Assembly (NCBI GenBank): GCA_945947715.1
Contig: CAMEYZ010000154.1
Location: 1 to 5,325, forward strand
DNA: 5,325 bases
Origin: an uncultured Clostridia bacterium
GTDB lineage: Bacteria > Bacillota > Clostridia > Oscillospirales > Ruminococcaceae
Direction of reading: 5' to 3'
The notes under the pieces are model-generated. The model made no database searches. It had not been told where the DNA came from and was given only the letters and a program-made list of their open reading frames with translations. This document shows, in pieces, positions 1 through 5,325 of this stretch. Both the position numbers and the translations under genes were made by a program. Numbering within the stretch: position 1 is the first letter of the stretch; every line of letters starts with the position of its first letter.

Positions 1-253
1 GGACAGAGTGCAGGGAGACCCTTTACAGGATATCCTGCTCTCCTGCAGGGTGATGTTTGGCTGCGAGCAGCAGTGCGTTTTCGATTACGTTTATTTTTCC
101 GCTGCCTCAAAATGCGGCGAAAGGGGAAGGGTCACCGTGAATGTGACCGTCGATTCGGACGGTGCTCCCGATGATGTCTCCGCTGTTTCTGTGGATCTTT
201 TCGGCTTCGGTGGCGCCCCAGAGGATTTTACTTATCAGGAGGTACAGCAATGA
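1..253 (+). CDS. C-terminal end of a phage structural protein, possibly the major tail tube protein (partial)
   Basis: The reading frame is open from base 2 to the TGA at 251-253, giving 83 residues, and its start lies before the window. The in-frame GTG at base 8 has no visible ribosome binding site and is probably internal. The last 45 residues alternate hydrophobic and polar positions (RVTVNVTVDSD, then SVDLFGFGGAPEDF), as in the final beta-strands of siphophage tail tube proteins. It also sits directly before a tail assembly chaperone, where the tube gene normally lies. The fragment has four cysteines. The stop overlaps the next start as ATGA, so the two genes are probably translationally coupled. 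The tube assignment is an inference from position and beta-rich character; another small virion protein is possible. Confidence 0.6.
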   Translation, partial: DRVQGDPLQDILLSCRVMFGCEQQCVFDYVYFSAASKCGERGRVTVNVTVDSDGAPDDVSAVSVDLFGFGGAPEDFTYQEVQQ

Positions 254-732
254 ATTGCTATGGCGATATTATTTTTTCGGGGCTGGCTGACTGCATTACC
301 GTTGGTGGCAGAGATTATCCTATACGCTCTGATTTCCGCAGCGTGCTTATCCTGTTAAACTGCATCGAGACCGGTGCGGAAATATCCGATATGACCGAGT
401 ATTTCTACATCGGTGAGGTCCCCGAAAACGGCGAGGAGCTTATGCTGGACTTTATTGGCAGGGAATATATCCCTCAAAAGGGGAATGCGTTCTCCTTTTT
501 CGGAGACTTCGGGCTTATCTTCGGAGCTTTTATGGAATGCTATGGCGTTAACCTGTTCAGGGACGAGCTCCACTGGCATGAATTTACTGGGCTGTTTATG
601 TCCATTAGCGGAGACTGCGCTTTCTCTAAGCTGATAAAATGCCGCTGCGGGGATTTTCCTGACAGCAGACAGAAGCTTCGTGCAAGAAAAATTGCACGCA
701 AATACAACTTAACGGGAGGGAGATATTTATGA
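250..732 (+). CDS. Gp15-family phage tail assembly chaperone
   Basis: This 160-residue protein has the landmarks I associate with the bacteriophage Gp15 family. Near the N-terminus is YPIRSDFRSVL (residues 23-33). In the second half is an acidic-aromatic helix region around residues 86-119 that includes LHWHEF with the usual His-Trp pair at 108-109. It is followed by FSKLIKCR (125-132) and a basic tail ending RKIARKYNL. Members are encoded between the tail tube and tape-measure genes of Firmicute siphophages and are thought to act as chaperones that coat the tape measure while the tail polymerises; they are not expected in the finished virion. The start is set by AGGAGGT at 237-243, six bases before the ATG. 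The stop overlaps the next start as ATGA. The family call is firm, the exact role is from family knowledge. The missing tape measure downstream is the odd point. Confidence 0.85.
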   Translation: MNCYGDIIFSGLADCITVGGRDYPIRSDFRSVLILLNCIETGAEISDMTEYFYIGEVPENGEELMLDFIGREYIPQKGNAFSFFGDFGLIFGAFMECYGVNLFRDELHWHEFTGLFMSISGDCAFSKLIKCRCGDFPDSRQKLRARKIARKYNLTGGRYL

Positions 733-944
733 GCTACAGCATGAATGGCGTGCCTGCGGCGGCTGAAATGGACACGCTCCTTTTTTTAGCTCCGCAGATC
801 GATACGACTGCACGGGAAAATATTGTCCGTCTCAACATCGACGCCGCTATCAAAAACATCGACGGGGACGTTCTCGCAAGAATGGTCCAGGACGGCTTCT
901 CTGAGATAGCCGTTACTACGGGAGGTAAGGTCTATGAGTACTGA
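729..944 (+). CDS. Small 71-residue protein of unknown function in the tape-measure position
   Basis: I do not recognise this protein. It has a convincing start: a GGGAGGGAG sequence at 714-722 lies six bases before the ATG, which overlaps the chaperone stop. Its own stop overlaps the following gene by 11 bases. The first 23 residues are mildly hydrophobic (AAAEMDTLLFLAPQ), followed by a segment rich in Asp, Ile and Asn (IVRLNIDAAIKNIDGDVLAR), and it ends in a short beta-like tail (EIAVTTGGKVYEY). No signal peptide or clear membrane span is visible. It lies where siphophages carry the very long tape-measure gene, so it may be an unrelated small tail protein or the joined ends of a tape measure that lost its middle. 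A T-run (781-787) inside it makes an in-frame TTTTTTA heptamer. Confidence 0.65.
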   Translation: MSYSMNGVPAAAEMDTLLFLAPQIDTTARENIVRLNIDAAIKNIDGDVLARMVQDGFSEIAVTTGGKVYEY

Positions 945-1320
945 TAAGCTTCTGGTGATAAATGGCAGCGATCTCTCTGATGCTGTTGAGGAAAATAGTC
1001 TCAGGATAAAATATACCCCCATTTATGATGAACATTCCGTTTTTACTGCTATGGACGGTTCCGTGAACAAGACTCTTCTGGGCTTTAGAGCGGATATCTC
1101 TGCAGAGTTTTCGGGACTCGACGAGGAACGCGCTGCTGTTTTGTCCGGGCTGCTGTCTGAGGAAAGCTATGTCGTTTCCTTTGCTTTCCCTGATTTGAAA
1201 ACTGCGGATTTCAGAACGGTCTCGCTTGCTATGGAGCCTGAACGCATCGCAGGTGATGTGGGATATTGGTCCGCTTTTCTCACTATGCAGTCGGATATTA
1301 TCCCCGCTGACGGTCTTTAG
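934..1320 (+). CDS. Small tail/baseplate protein resembling the DUF6711-type family
   Basis: This 128-residue protein opens with KLLVINGSDL (residues 5-14), continues with a beta-rich middle containing the repeated pattern LLGFRADISAEFSGLDEERA (48-67), and ends with a Trp-containing strand (YWSAFLTMQSD, 111-121). That layout of an 'ING' opening, a helix near LDEERAAVL, then 'VSFAFPD' and a final Trp strand matches what I recall of DUF6711-type proteins, which sit just after the tape measure in clostridial and streptococcal siphophages and probably belong to the tail tip. GGAGGT at 921-926 is seven bases before the ATG. It ends with CTT TAG C, which could allow a +1 shift into the hub gene. 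The family match is from memory; the role as a tail-tip adaptor (Dit-like) is inference. Confidence 0.65.
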   Translation: MSTDKLLVINGSDLSDAVEENSLRIKYTPIYDEHSVFTAMDGSVNKTLLGFRADISAEFSGLDEERAAVLSGLLSEESYVVSFAFPDLKTADFRTVSLAMEPERIAGDVGYWSAFLTMQSDIIPADGL

Positions 1321-2563
1321 CTATGACAGGTTCTCTATTGAGATAGGCGGTACTGAGTATTCCTGCTCCGATATTGAGTACATCAAGCTTACACGCGAGA
1401 TTTCAGGGCTGCCTGTTAAGGGGATAATCACCGCTAAGCTGAACATTAAGCTTCGCACTGATACGGCCTTTTCTCCTGGAACGGAAATTCACATCACCGA
1501 TGTTCTGAGTAACCGTGAGCTGCCCGTTTTCTACATCAGCAAGCCCGATTACGGCGGGGGTATCGCTGAGATAACTGCCTACGACAACTGCCGTGCGCTG
1601 GATCTTATTTTCGATACCGACAGCCTTTACTTTTCTGAGGATAAGGATTATTCGGTCTATGATGTGGTGAGTGCCTCCGCTTCGCAGTGCGGCTTTGCAG
1701 GCGCTGTGTTCGGTGAGCTGAATATTTCAATGGTGCCGTACAAGTACCTTAAGGGGAAAACCTGCCGCAGTATCCTCAATATGCTCTCTGAGACGGGCTG
1801 CGGAGTTTGGTACTGCAACAATGACAATCAGCTCGAATTTCAGAAATTCGGCGTTATTACTGATTATTATTCTATCGACGACAGCTCCTGCAGCGATTTC
1901 AGGGCTGGCGCCGTAAAGGGTCCCGTTACGTCGATACAGGTCAGCAATCCTGTGACCGATGAGAATTATCAGCTTGGGTATTACAGCAGCTTTATTAACA
2001 AGCTTAAGATTAGCGGTAAGCTTATCGACAAGGACGCGGCATTAGGTATTCTGTCCGATGTCAGCGGCATGGAGTACAGGGCCTTTACCTGCAAAAATGT
2101 TTTTACTCCCGATATCCCTGAGGCCTTTAGCGGCTTTGTATACAAGGATGTATGCTACCGGGCGGCTTCGATAATTACGTACTTTTCGCCTATGGGCTAT
2201 TTCAGCGCGGTCAAGGCTCCCGTTATCGACGAGGACAGGTTCGATTATGTGGGTACCCTGGATTATTCCATACAGGAAAGGATAATGCAGGAAAAAAAGT
2301 ATGGTTGCTCTATGATGAGCCTGACCGGACTGAGATTCTCCGACGACGAGACAAGCTACGGATTTTCCTCGCAAAATGGCGGGCTGACCTCTTACGAGGG
2401 CGTGATGTCCTCATCTAAGGAGGCGTCCTCCGTTGCGGTGGACAAGTCCTCGGGGACGGTTACTGTTACCTACTCCGACGGGCATGTTTACAAGTATTCT
2501 GCCGCTGTCACCGAGACTTCAAGCGGCTACAACATCACAAGCGAAAAGGAGGAATGGACCTGA
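1256..2563 (+). CDS. Tail hub / tail-associated baseplate protein (Tal or gp27-like); start uncertain
   Basis: The convincing protein begins near base 1331 with FSIEIGGTEYS and continues for about 410 residues. Features typical of phage tail hub proteins are the opening 'IGG-x-Y' strand, a VFYISKPDYGGGIAEITAYD segment just before DNCRALDLIFD, and a helix 'SVYDVVSASASQCGF' followed by a two-layer beta domain; the C-terminus is Ser/Thr-rich and beta-forming (TVTVTYSDGHVYKYSA). Hubs form the trimeric plug at the tail tip, sometimes with a cell-wall hydrolase domain, which I do not see here. The start is a problem. The frame has TTG at 1226, GTG at 1253 and ATG at 1256, all inside the preceding gene and without a well-spaced ribosome binding site; the next standard start comes only near 1664, after the conserved N-terminus. 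I list ATG 1256 as a placeholder; entry by +1 frameshift at 1315-1321 fits better. Confidence 0.75.
   Translation: MWDIGPLFSLCSRILSPLTVFSYDRFSIEIGGTEYSCSDIEYIKLTREISGLPVKGIITAKLNIKLRTDTAFSPGTEIHITDVLSNRELPVFYISKPDYGGGIAEITAYDNCRALDLIFDTDSLYFSEDKDYSVYDVVSASASQCGFAGAVFGELNISMVPYKYLKGKTCRSILNMLSETGCGVWYCNNDNQLEFQKFGVITDYYSIDDSSCSDFRAGAVKGPVTSIQVSNPVTDENYQLGYYSSFINKLKISGKLIDKDAALGILSDVSGMEYRAFTCKNVFTPDIPEAFSGFVYKDVCYRAASIITYFSPMGYFSAVKAPVIDEDRFDYVGTLDYSIQERIMQEKKYGCSMMSLTGLRFSDDETSYGFSSQNGGLTSYEGVMSSSKEASSVAVDKSSGTVTVTYSDGHVYKYSAAVTETSSGYNITSEKEEWT
1315..1321 (+). other. Candidate programmed +1 frameshift site (CTT TAG C)
   Basis: The last sense codon of the small tail protein is CTT, followed by TAG and then C. 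If the tRNA on CTT slips forward one base to TTT, the next codon read is AGC at 1319, which lies in the hub frame and continues as SYDRFSIEIGG without interruption for 414 residues. The best known +1 site, in bacterial release factor 2 genes, is CTT TGA C, so codon and following base agree while the stop codon differs. No Shine-Dalgarno-like stimulator is visible just upstream. Listeria phage PSA is an established case of +1 frameshifting in phage structural genes. A lost base in the hub start region is the alternative. Confidence 0.4.
1350..1381 (+). repeat. Imperfect inverted repeat (possible RNA hairpin) early in the hub gene
   Basis: GTACTGAGTAT at 1350-1360 can pair with ATATTGAGTAC at 1371-1381, with one G-G mismatch and one G-U pair across 11 positions and a 10-base loop. 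It begins 29 bases after the TAG of the preceding gene. That is farther than usual for a frameshift stimulator, so it may be chance. Confidence 0.3.
2547..2552 (+). promoter_or_regulatory. Ribosome binding site (AGGAGG) that decides the start of the next gene
   Basis: AGGAGG ends one base before the ATG at 2554, too close for initiation there, but ten bases before the in-frame ATG at 2563. The latter overlaps the hub stop as TGATG, the usual coupled arrangement. This favours 2563 over 2554 as the real start. Confidence 0.7.
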
Positions 2564-3480
2564 TGAAGATGATATCAAATGATCTGCGGTCCTCATGCAG
2601 AGCGCTGCTTATCGGCGAGCATCAGGGCGGCGGGAAACGCGTTGACCCCATTTTCCATGACATTCTCGACAACTCCGACGTTGTGCTGACTATCCCTGTT
2701 GACGACACATATAAGATCACCGTGAATCTGTGGGTGAGCGGCAGGCTTGATGTCTACGGTTCGGGAGACCCCGAAACCCAGTACGTTGCGGCAGCTATCT
2801 CCGAGGGCGAGGGGTATTGTCAGAATTACAGCTACTGCAAGGAAAAGGCTCACGCGGTATTTATAATCTGGCGCGGAGATGAGGCGCTGTATGCTGTGTT
2901 GAGCGGAACTTATTCATATCTGCCCACAACATATTACTGCACGGACGTTCACGGGAGCAACGACACCTATATGCCCTGCGTATATTATGCGTATCAGTCC
3001 GTTAAATCGGAGTATGTCCGCGGAAGCGCCGCGCTGACAAGCGATATCGCCCGTTATGAATGGAGATTCATGGACGAAGCTTACGGCACGAAAAGCTTCG
3101 GAAACTATGTCTATTTTTACGATAGCAGTGACAAACAGACCTCTCTTCAGTTAAGCTATACCATAAAAGAGTATACGTACAAGCTGGAGCGTCCCCAGTG
3201 CGAATGGACCAATCCCGAAACCGGCGAGACCTCAATAATTAATGACGCGACTAAGATACCGACCGTAAGTCTTGACAGGTCATATGAATATGTACAGGGC
3301 TTGTCGCTGTCAAGCTCCGTCGCTTTTTATCCGCAGTACGGCGGTACTTATTCGGATTTTGGTTCTGGCCGCGAGGTCATGGACGCGTATGATGAGCTGG
3401 TCAGGGCGATATGCCGCGCAAACGGCACCGATTTTATAAGGGCAGAGCTGATACTGCCGGAAAGCGAGGAATCAACATGA
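2563..3480 (+). CDS. Tyrosine-rich phage structural protein of unknown function, downstream of the hub
   Basis: I do not recognise this 305-residue protein. The start at 2563 is chosen from the ribosome binding site spacing and the TGATG overlap with the hub stop. It is strongly enriched in tyrosine (30 of 305 by my count), clustered in runs such as YLPTTYYCTDVHGSNDTY and MPCVYYAYQSVKSEYV, with many short beta-like stretches (VVLTIPVDDTYKITVNLWV). No signal peptide, membrane span, coiled coil or collagen-like repeat is visible. The end has a helix (EVMDAYDELVRAICRANG) and an acidic finish. Its place between hub and receptor-binding protein suggests a tail-tip or baseplate component, and aromatic-rich beta surfaces are common in carbohydrate contacts. 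That role is inference. The stop overlaps the next start as ATGA. Confidence 0.75.
   Translation: MKMISNDLRSSCRALLIGEHQGGGKRVDPIFHDILDNSDVVLTIPVDDTYKITVNLWVSGRLDVYGSGDPETQYVAAAISEGEGYCQNYSYCKEKAHAVFIIWRGDEALYAVLSGTYSYLPTTYYCTDVHGSNDTYMPCVYYAYQSVKSEYVRGSAALTSDIARYEWRFMDEAYGTKSFGNYVYFYDSSDKQTSLQLSYTIKEYTYKLERPQCEWTNPETGETSIINDATKIPTVSLDRSYEYVQGLSLSSSVAFYPQYGGTYSDFGSGREVMDAYDELVRAICRANGTDFIRAELILPESEEST
3466..3470 (+). promoter_or_regulatory. Ribosome binding site (GAGGA) that decides the receptor-binding gene start
   Basis: GAGGA lies six bases before the ATG at 3477. The frame is also open back to an ATG at 3411, but that one has no ribosome binding site and would add a basic 22-residue leader that is an out-of-frame reading of the preceding gene. 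Confidence 0.75.
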
Positions 3481-4322
3481 TAAAAACTCTTACTCTTGAC
3501 GGGCTGACGTCCGTCACTATCAAGCAGTCCGCTTACGATATGGCGCGATTTTGCTGGCTTTACAATCACTCTGAAAGCGATATCTTCGCTTCCTGCGTGA
3601 ACTCCGAATGCACCGAAAATGCAGACAATGTGCTGCGTATTCCTGCGGGCGAGCCGAGAATGCTTGACACTGAAAGCTACGAAACACTCTATCTGAATGG
3701 TTCTGGTACGGTGGAGCTTATTACTTCCGCGTATTCGGTCTGCCCTTTTAATCGGGCTGCGAAAGGGGGTGATATTAAGCTGCAGCCTCTTGTGCTTTTC
3801 CAGGGGACCGATGAGGGTTATTCCTTAGCGGATGGGTTCACGGGGTTTTCACAATACTCACAAGGAGTAGCAGATATAAATATAAATAAAACTGTTGACG
3901 CAACGACCGAATCACAATATGGCTACAGGATAGCTAAACCGTGGAGTATTAACGGTGCGGAAGCTAATTATACGGACAGCGTTATTGTTTCATCAAATGA
4001 ACTTGTTGACTTAACAAATTATAATACTATTTGCATTGATTTTTACGGGCATTGTGATTGTAACATCTCAACCATGAGTAATGCTAATGACATGGCGGCG
4101 TATTTTCGAGTTGACCTTCCCAAAACTTTACCGCAGTCAAAAGTTGCTTATGATTGGACTGGGTGGGATAATATGTGTATGCATTATAGGAAATACGGTA
4201 AATATTATTTTGACGTATCACATCTAACGGGCAAACATGATTTATGCTTTGGTATTTTCCATGGTACTTACGACATAGGATACACCAACGGTATTAAAAT
4301 TTATAAAATGGCATTGATATAA
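3477..4322 (+). CDS. Phage tail-tip / receptor-binding protein with a mosaic C-terminal domain
   Basis: This protein has 281 residues from the ATG at 3477. Residues 1 to about 110 resemble an N-terminal attachment module common in clostridial phage tail proteins: a 'YNHSESDIFAS' strand (29-39), then 'NVLRIPAGEPRMLDT' (51-65), 'LYLNGSGTVELI' (71-82) and 'AAKGGD' (94-99). From about residue 122 the protein becomes a different beta-rich domain with many Tyr, Asn, Asp and Trp residues (TICIDFYGHCDCN, YDWTGWDNMCMHY, GIKIYKMALI), like the beta-sandwich modules that bind sugars. My hand count gives about 36% GC for 3841-4320, against about 50% for 3481-3660, and AT-rich codons such as AAT, ATA and TTA rise with it. 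This indicates that the binding half was exchanged. Its position before the lysis genes is usual for receptor-binding proteins. The ligand is unknown. Confidence 0.7.
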   Translation: MIKTLTLDGLTSVTIKQSAYDMARFCWLYNHSESDIFASCVNSECTENADNVLRIPAGEPRMLDTESYETLYLNGSGTVELITSAYSVCPFNRAAKGGDIKLQPLVLFQGTDEGYSLADGFTGFSQYSQGVADININKTVDATTESQYGYRIAKPWSINGAEANYTDSVIVSSNELVDLTNYNTICIDFYGHCDCNISTMSNANDMAAYFRVDLPKTLPQSKVAYDWTGWDNMCMHYRKYGKYYFDVSHLTGKHDLCFGIFHGTYDIGYTNGIKIYKMALI

Positions 4323-4337
4323 AACGGAGGTCTGAAA

Positions 4338-4787
4338 ATGAGCGACTTTAACGGAAAACTGGCGGCTGTATGCACAGCTGTGGGTGCGGTGGGCGGCGTG
4401 ATAGCTAAAGCTCTCGGAGGCTGGGATAATGCTGTCATTACACTGATCGTTTTCATGGTTATCGACTATGCTATGGGGATAATTGTGGCGGCAGTGTTTA
4501 AAAACTCGGAAAAATCAGAAAGCGGTGGGCTGTCCTCGCGGGTGTGCTGGGTTGGTCTGGCGCGGAAGGTGATGACACTGCTGTTTGTGGTGATAGCCTA
4601 TCGGCTTGACCTGCTGGTCGGTACTGACTACATACGCAATGGTGTTATCATCGGATTTTGCGCGTCCGAACTCATCTCAATCTGCGAAAATGCTGGGCTT
4701 ATGGGTGTGCCGCTGCCCTCGGTCATCACCAAAGCTATAGATATCTTAAAATCAAAATCGGAGGATAATGACCATGACGATAACTAA
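4338..4787 (+). CDS. Phage holin, phage_holin_4 / toxin secretion-phage lysis family
   Basis: This 149-residue membrane protein matches the holin family that includes TcdE-like proteins. Hydrophobic spans lie at about residues 8-26, 31-54 and 78-90, with a further moderately hydrophobic stretch at 101-116. The family's 'DYAMGI' motif (43-48) follows the second span, the loop reads SSRVCWVGLARK (66-77), and 'ASELISICENAGLMGVPLP' (109-127) is the characteristic C-terminal motif, followed by a charged tail rich in Lys, Glu and Asp. Holins accumulate in the inner membrane and at a set time open lesions that let the endolysin reach the cell wall. GGAGG at 4326-4330 is seven bases before the ATG. 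It overlaps the amidase gene by 14 bases, forming a lysis cassette. The length is normal for the family. Confidence 0.9.
   Translation: MSDFNGKLAAVCTAVGAVGGVIAKALGGWDNAVITLIVFMVIDYAMGIIVAAVFKNSEKSESGGLSSRVCWVGLARKVMTLLFVVIAYRLDLLVGTDYIRNGVIIGFCASELISICENAGLMGVPLPSVITKAIDILKSKSEDNDHDDN
4760..4764 (+). promoter_or_regulatory. Ribosome binding site (GGAGG) for the amidase
   Basis: Two in-frame ATG codons follow, at 4768 (three bases away) and 4774 (nine bases away). The spacing favours 4774. The site lies inside the end of the holin gene. Confidence 0.65.
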
Positions 4788-5325
4788 CAAATTTTCTACG
4801 GTGCATACCACAAGCAAAGCCGGCAGGAGCATTGACTACATCGTTATCCACTACACCGCGGGAGTGACCTCTAAGGCGGGCTCTGCGCTTAGTCTGGCAG
4901 GATATTTTGCTACACGTCCTGATGATGTAAGCGCGGATTTTACAGTCGATGACGGGGCTGTGGTGCAGTACAATCCTGACATCAAAAACCGCTATACCTG
5001 GCACTGCGGCGGCAATAAGTACAATACCAAGGGCGGCAGTCTGTACGGAATATGTAAAAACTCCAACTGCATCGGCATTGAGATTTGCTGCGAAAACTCC
5101 ACCGGGAAAATTCAGGACGCTAATGACAAGTCTTACAGCTTTTCGGACGCGGCTATTGCTAATGCTGAGTGGCTCGTAAAAAAGCTTATGGCGGAGTACA
5201 ATATCCCAGCGGACCATGTTGTGCGGCATTATGATGTTACGGGCAAGCTCTGCCCGGGCATCGTCGGCTGGAATCTTGACAGCGGCTCCGAGGATAAGTG
5301 GCAGGCTTTTAAGGCTTCGCTGACC
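4774..5325 (+). CDS. N-acetylmuramoyl-L-alanine amidase endolysin (Amidase_2 / T7 lysozyme-like), 3' end beyond the window
   Basis: The frame is open for 184 residues to the window edge. The amidase hydrolyses the bond between N-acetylmuramic acid and L-alanine in peptidoglycan. The fold's signatures are visible: YIVIHYTAG with first zinc ligand His26, a 'SADFTVDDGAVVQ' strand (53-65), WHCGG (76-80), 'CIGIEICCEN' (99-108), and RHYDVTGKLCPG (151-162) with zinc ligands His152 and Cys160. Lys158 has the same spacing to the cysteine as the catalytic lysine of T7 lysozyme. Asp55 stands where many relatives have His, as in SAHY. There is no signal peptide, so release should depend on the holin upstream. 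Any C-terminal wall-binding domain lies outside the window. Cysteines are numerous (Cys78, 94, 99, 105, 106, 160). Confidence 0.93.
   Translation, partial: MTITNKFSTVHTTSKAGRSIDYIVIHYTAGVTSKAGSALSLAGYFATRPDDVSADFTVDDGAVVQYNPDIKNRYTWHCGGNKYNTKGGSLYGICKNSNCIGIEICCENSTGKIQDANDKSYSFSDAAIANAEWLVKKLMAEYNIPADHVVRHYDVTGKLCPGIVGWNLDSGSEDKWQAFKASLT

Noticed and set aside
782..788. TTTTTTA, a classic -1 slippery heptamer in the correct phase within the 71-residue gene, near the chaperone where -1 frameshifts are common in phages
   Set aside because: A -1 slip leads to a 38-codon arginine-rich extension ending at 902-904 that looks like an out-of-frame shadow, and there is no downstream gene in that frame to join.
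1318..1326. Possible stop-codon reassignment of TAG to a sense codon, known in some gut phages
   Set aside because: Reading through TAG reaches TGA two codons later in the same frame, and the other genes end normally in TGA or TAA.
2042..2374. 110-codon open frame on the - strand and an 88-codon one on the + strand in another frame
   Set aside because: Both are shadows of the hub gene, with no ribosome binding site and no recognisable protein.
3336..3349. Short inverted repeat AGTAC-GGCG-GTACT
   Set aside because: A five-base stem inside a coding region with no T-run is expected by chance and is not a terminator.
3411..3476. Longer N-terminus of the receptor-binding gene from the ATG at 3411
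   Set aside because: It has no ribosome binding site, gives a basic shadow peptide, and GAGGA before the ATG at 3477 fits much better.
4735..5229. 164-codon open frame on the - strand
   Set aside because: It lies opposite the end of the holin and the clearly recognisable amidase, and its product shows no family features.

Overview
The window is a late-gene segment of a tailed bacteriophage or prophage, probably from an anaerobic gut Firmicute (Clostridia/Ruminococcaceae-like). This rests on strong AGGAGG-type ribosome binding sites before most genes, tightly packed same-strand genes with 1-14 base overlaps, a base composition near 50% GC, cysteine-rich proteins, and tail and lysis families typical of clostridial siphophages. 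The host cannot be fixed from sequence alone.

Layout, all on the + strand. At 1-253 is the end of a beta-rich protein, possibly the tail tube protein. At 250-732 is a Gp15-family tail assembly chaperone. At 729-944 is an unrecognised 71-residue protein. At 934-1320 is a small tail protein resembling the DUF6711-type family. From about 1256 to 2563 is a tail hub/baseplate protein with no good start codon. At 2563-3480 is an unrecognised tyrosine-rich structural protein. At 3477-4322 is a two-part receptor-binding/tail-tip protein whose second half is clearly AT-rich. At 4338-4787 is a holin of the phage_holin_4 (toxin secretion/phage lysis) type. At 4774-5325 is an N-acetylmuramoyl-L-alanine amidase (Amidase_2) endolysin that runs off the window. 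There is no gene-free stretch above 300 bases. I see no tRNA, CRISPR array, insertion sequence or obvious terminator.

The genes follow the siphophage order: tail tube, chaperone, tail-tip/hub, receptor binding, lysis. The chaperone and tube would build the tail shaft, the small tail protein and hub would close its tip, the two following proteins would contact the host surface, and holin plus amidase would release progeny. The whole run was probably transcribed as one late operon from a promoter upstream of the window.

Three things deserve attention. (1) The small tail protein ends at CTT TAG C, and a +1 slip there enters the hub frame exactly; the hub otherwise lacks a usable start codon and ribosome binding site. 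This suggests programmed +1 frameshifting, or a disrupted start. (2) The long tape-measure gene expected between chaperone and tail tip is absent; only a 71-codon gene sits there. (3) The receptor-binding gene has a sharp composition change near base 3840, indicating module exchange.
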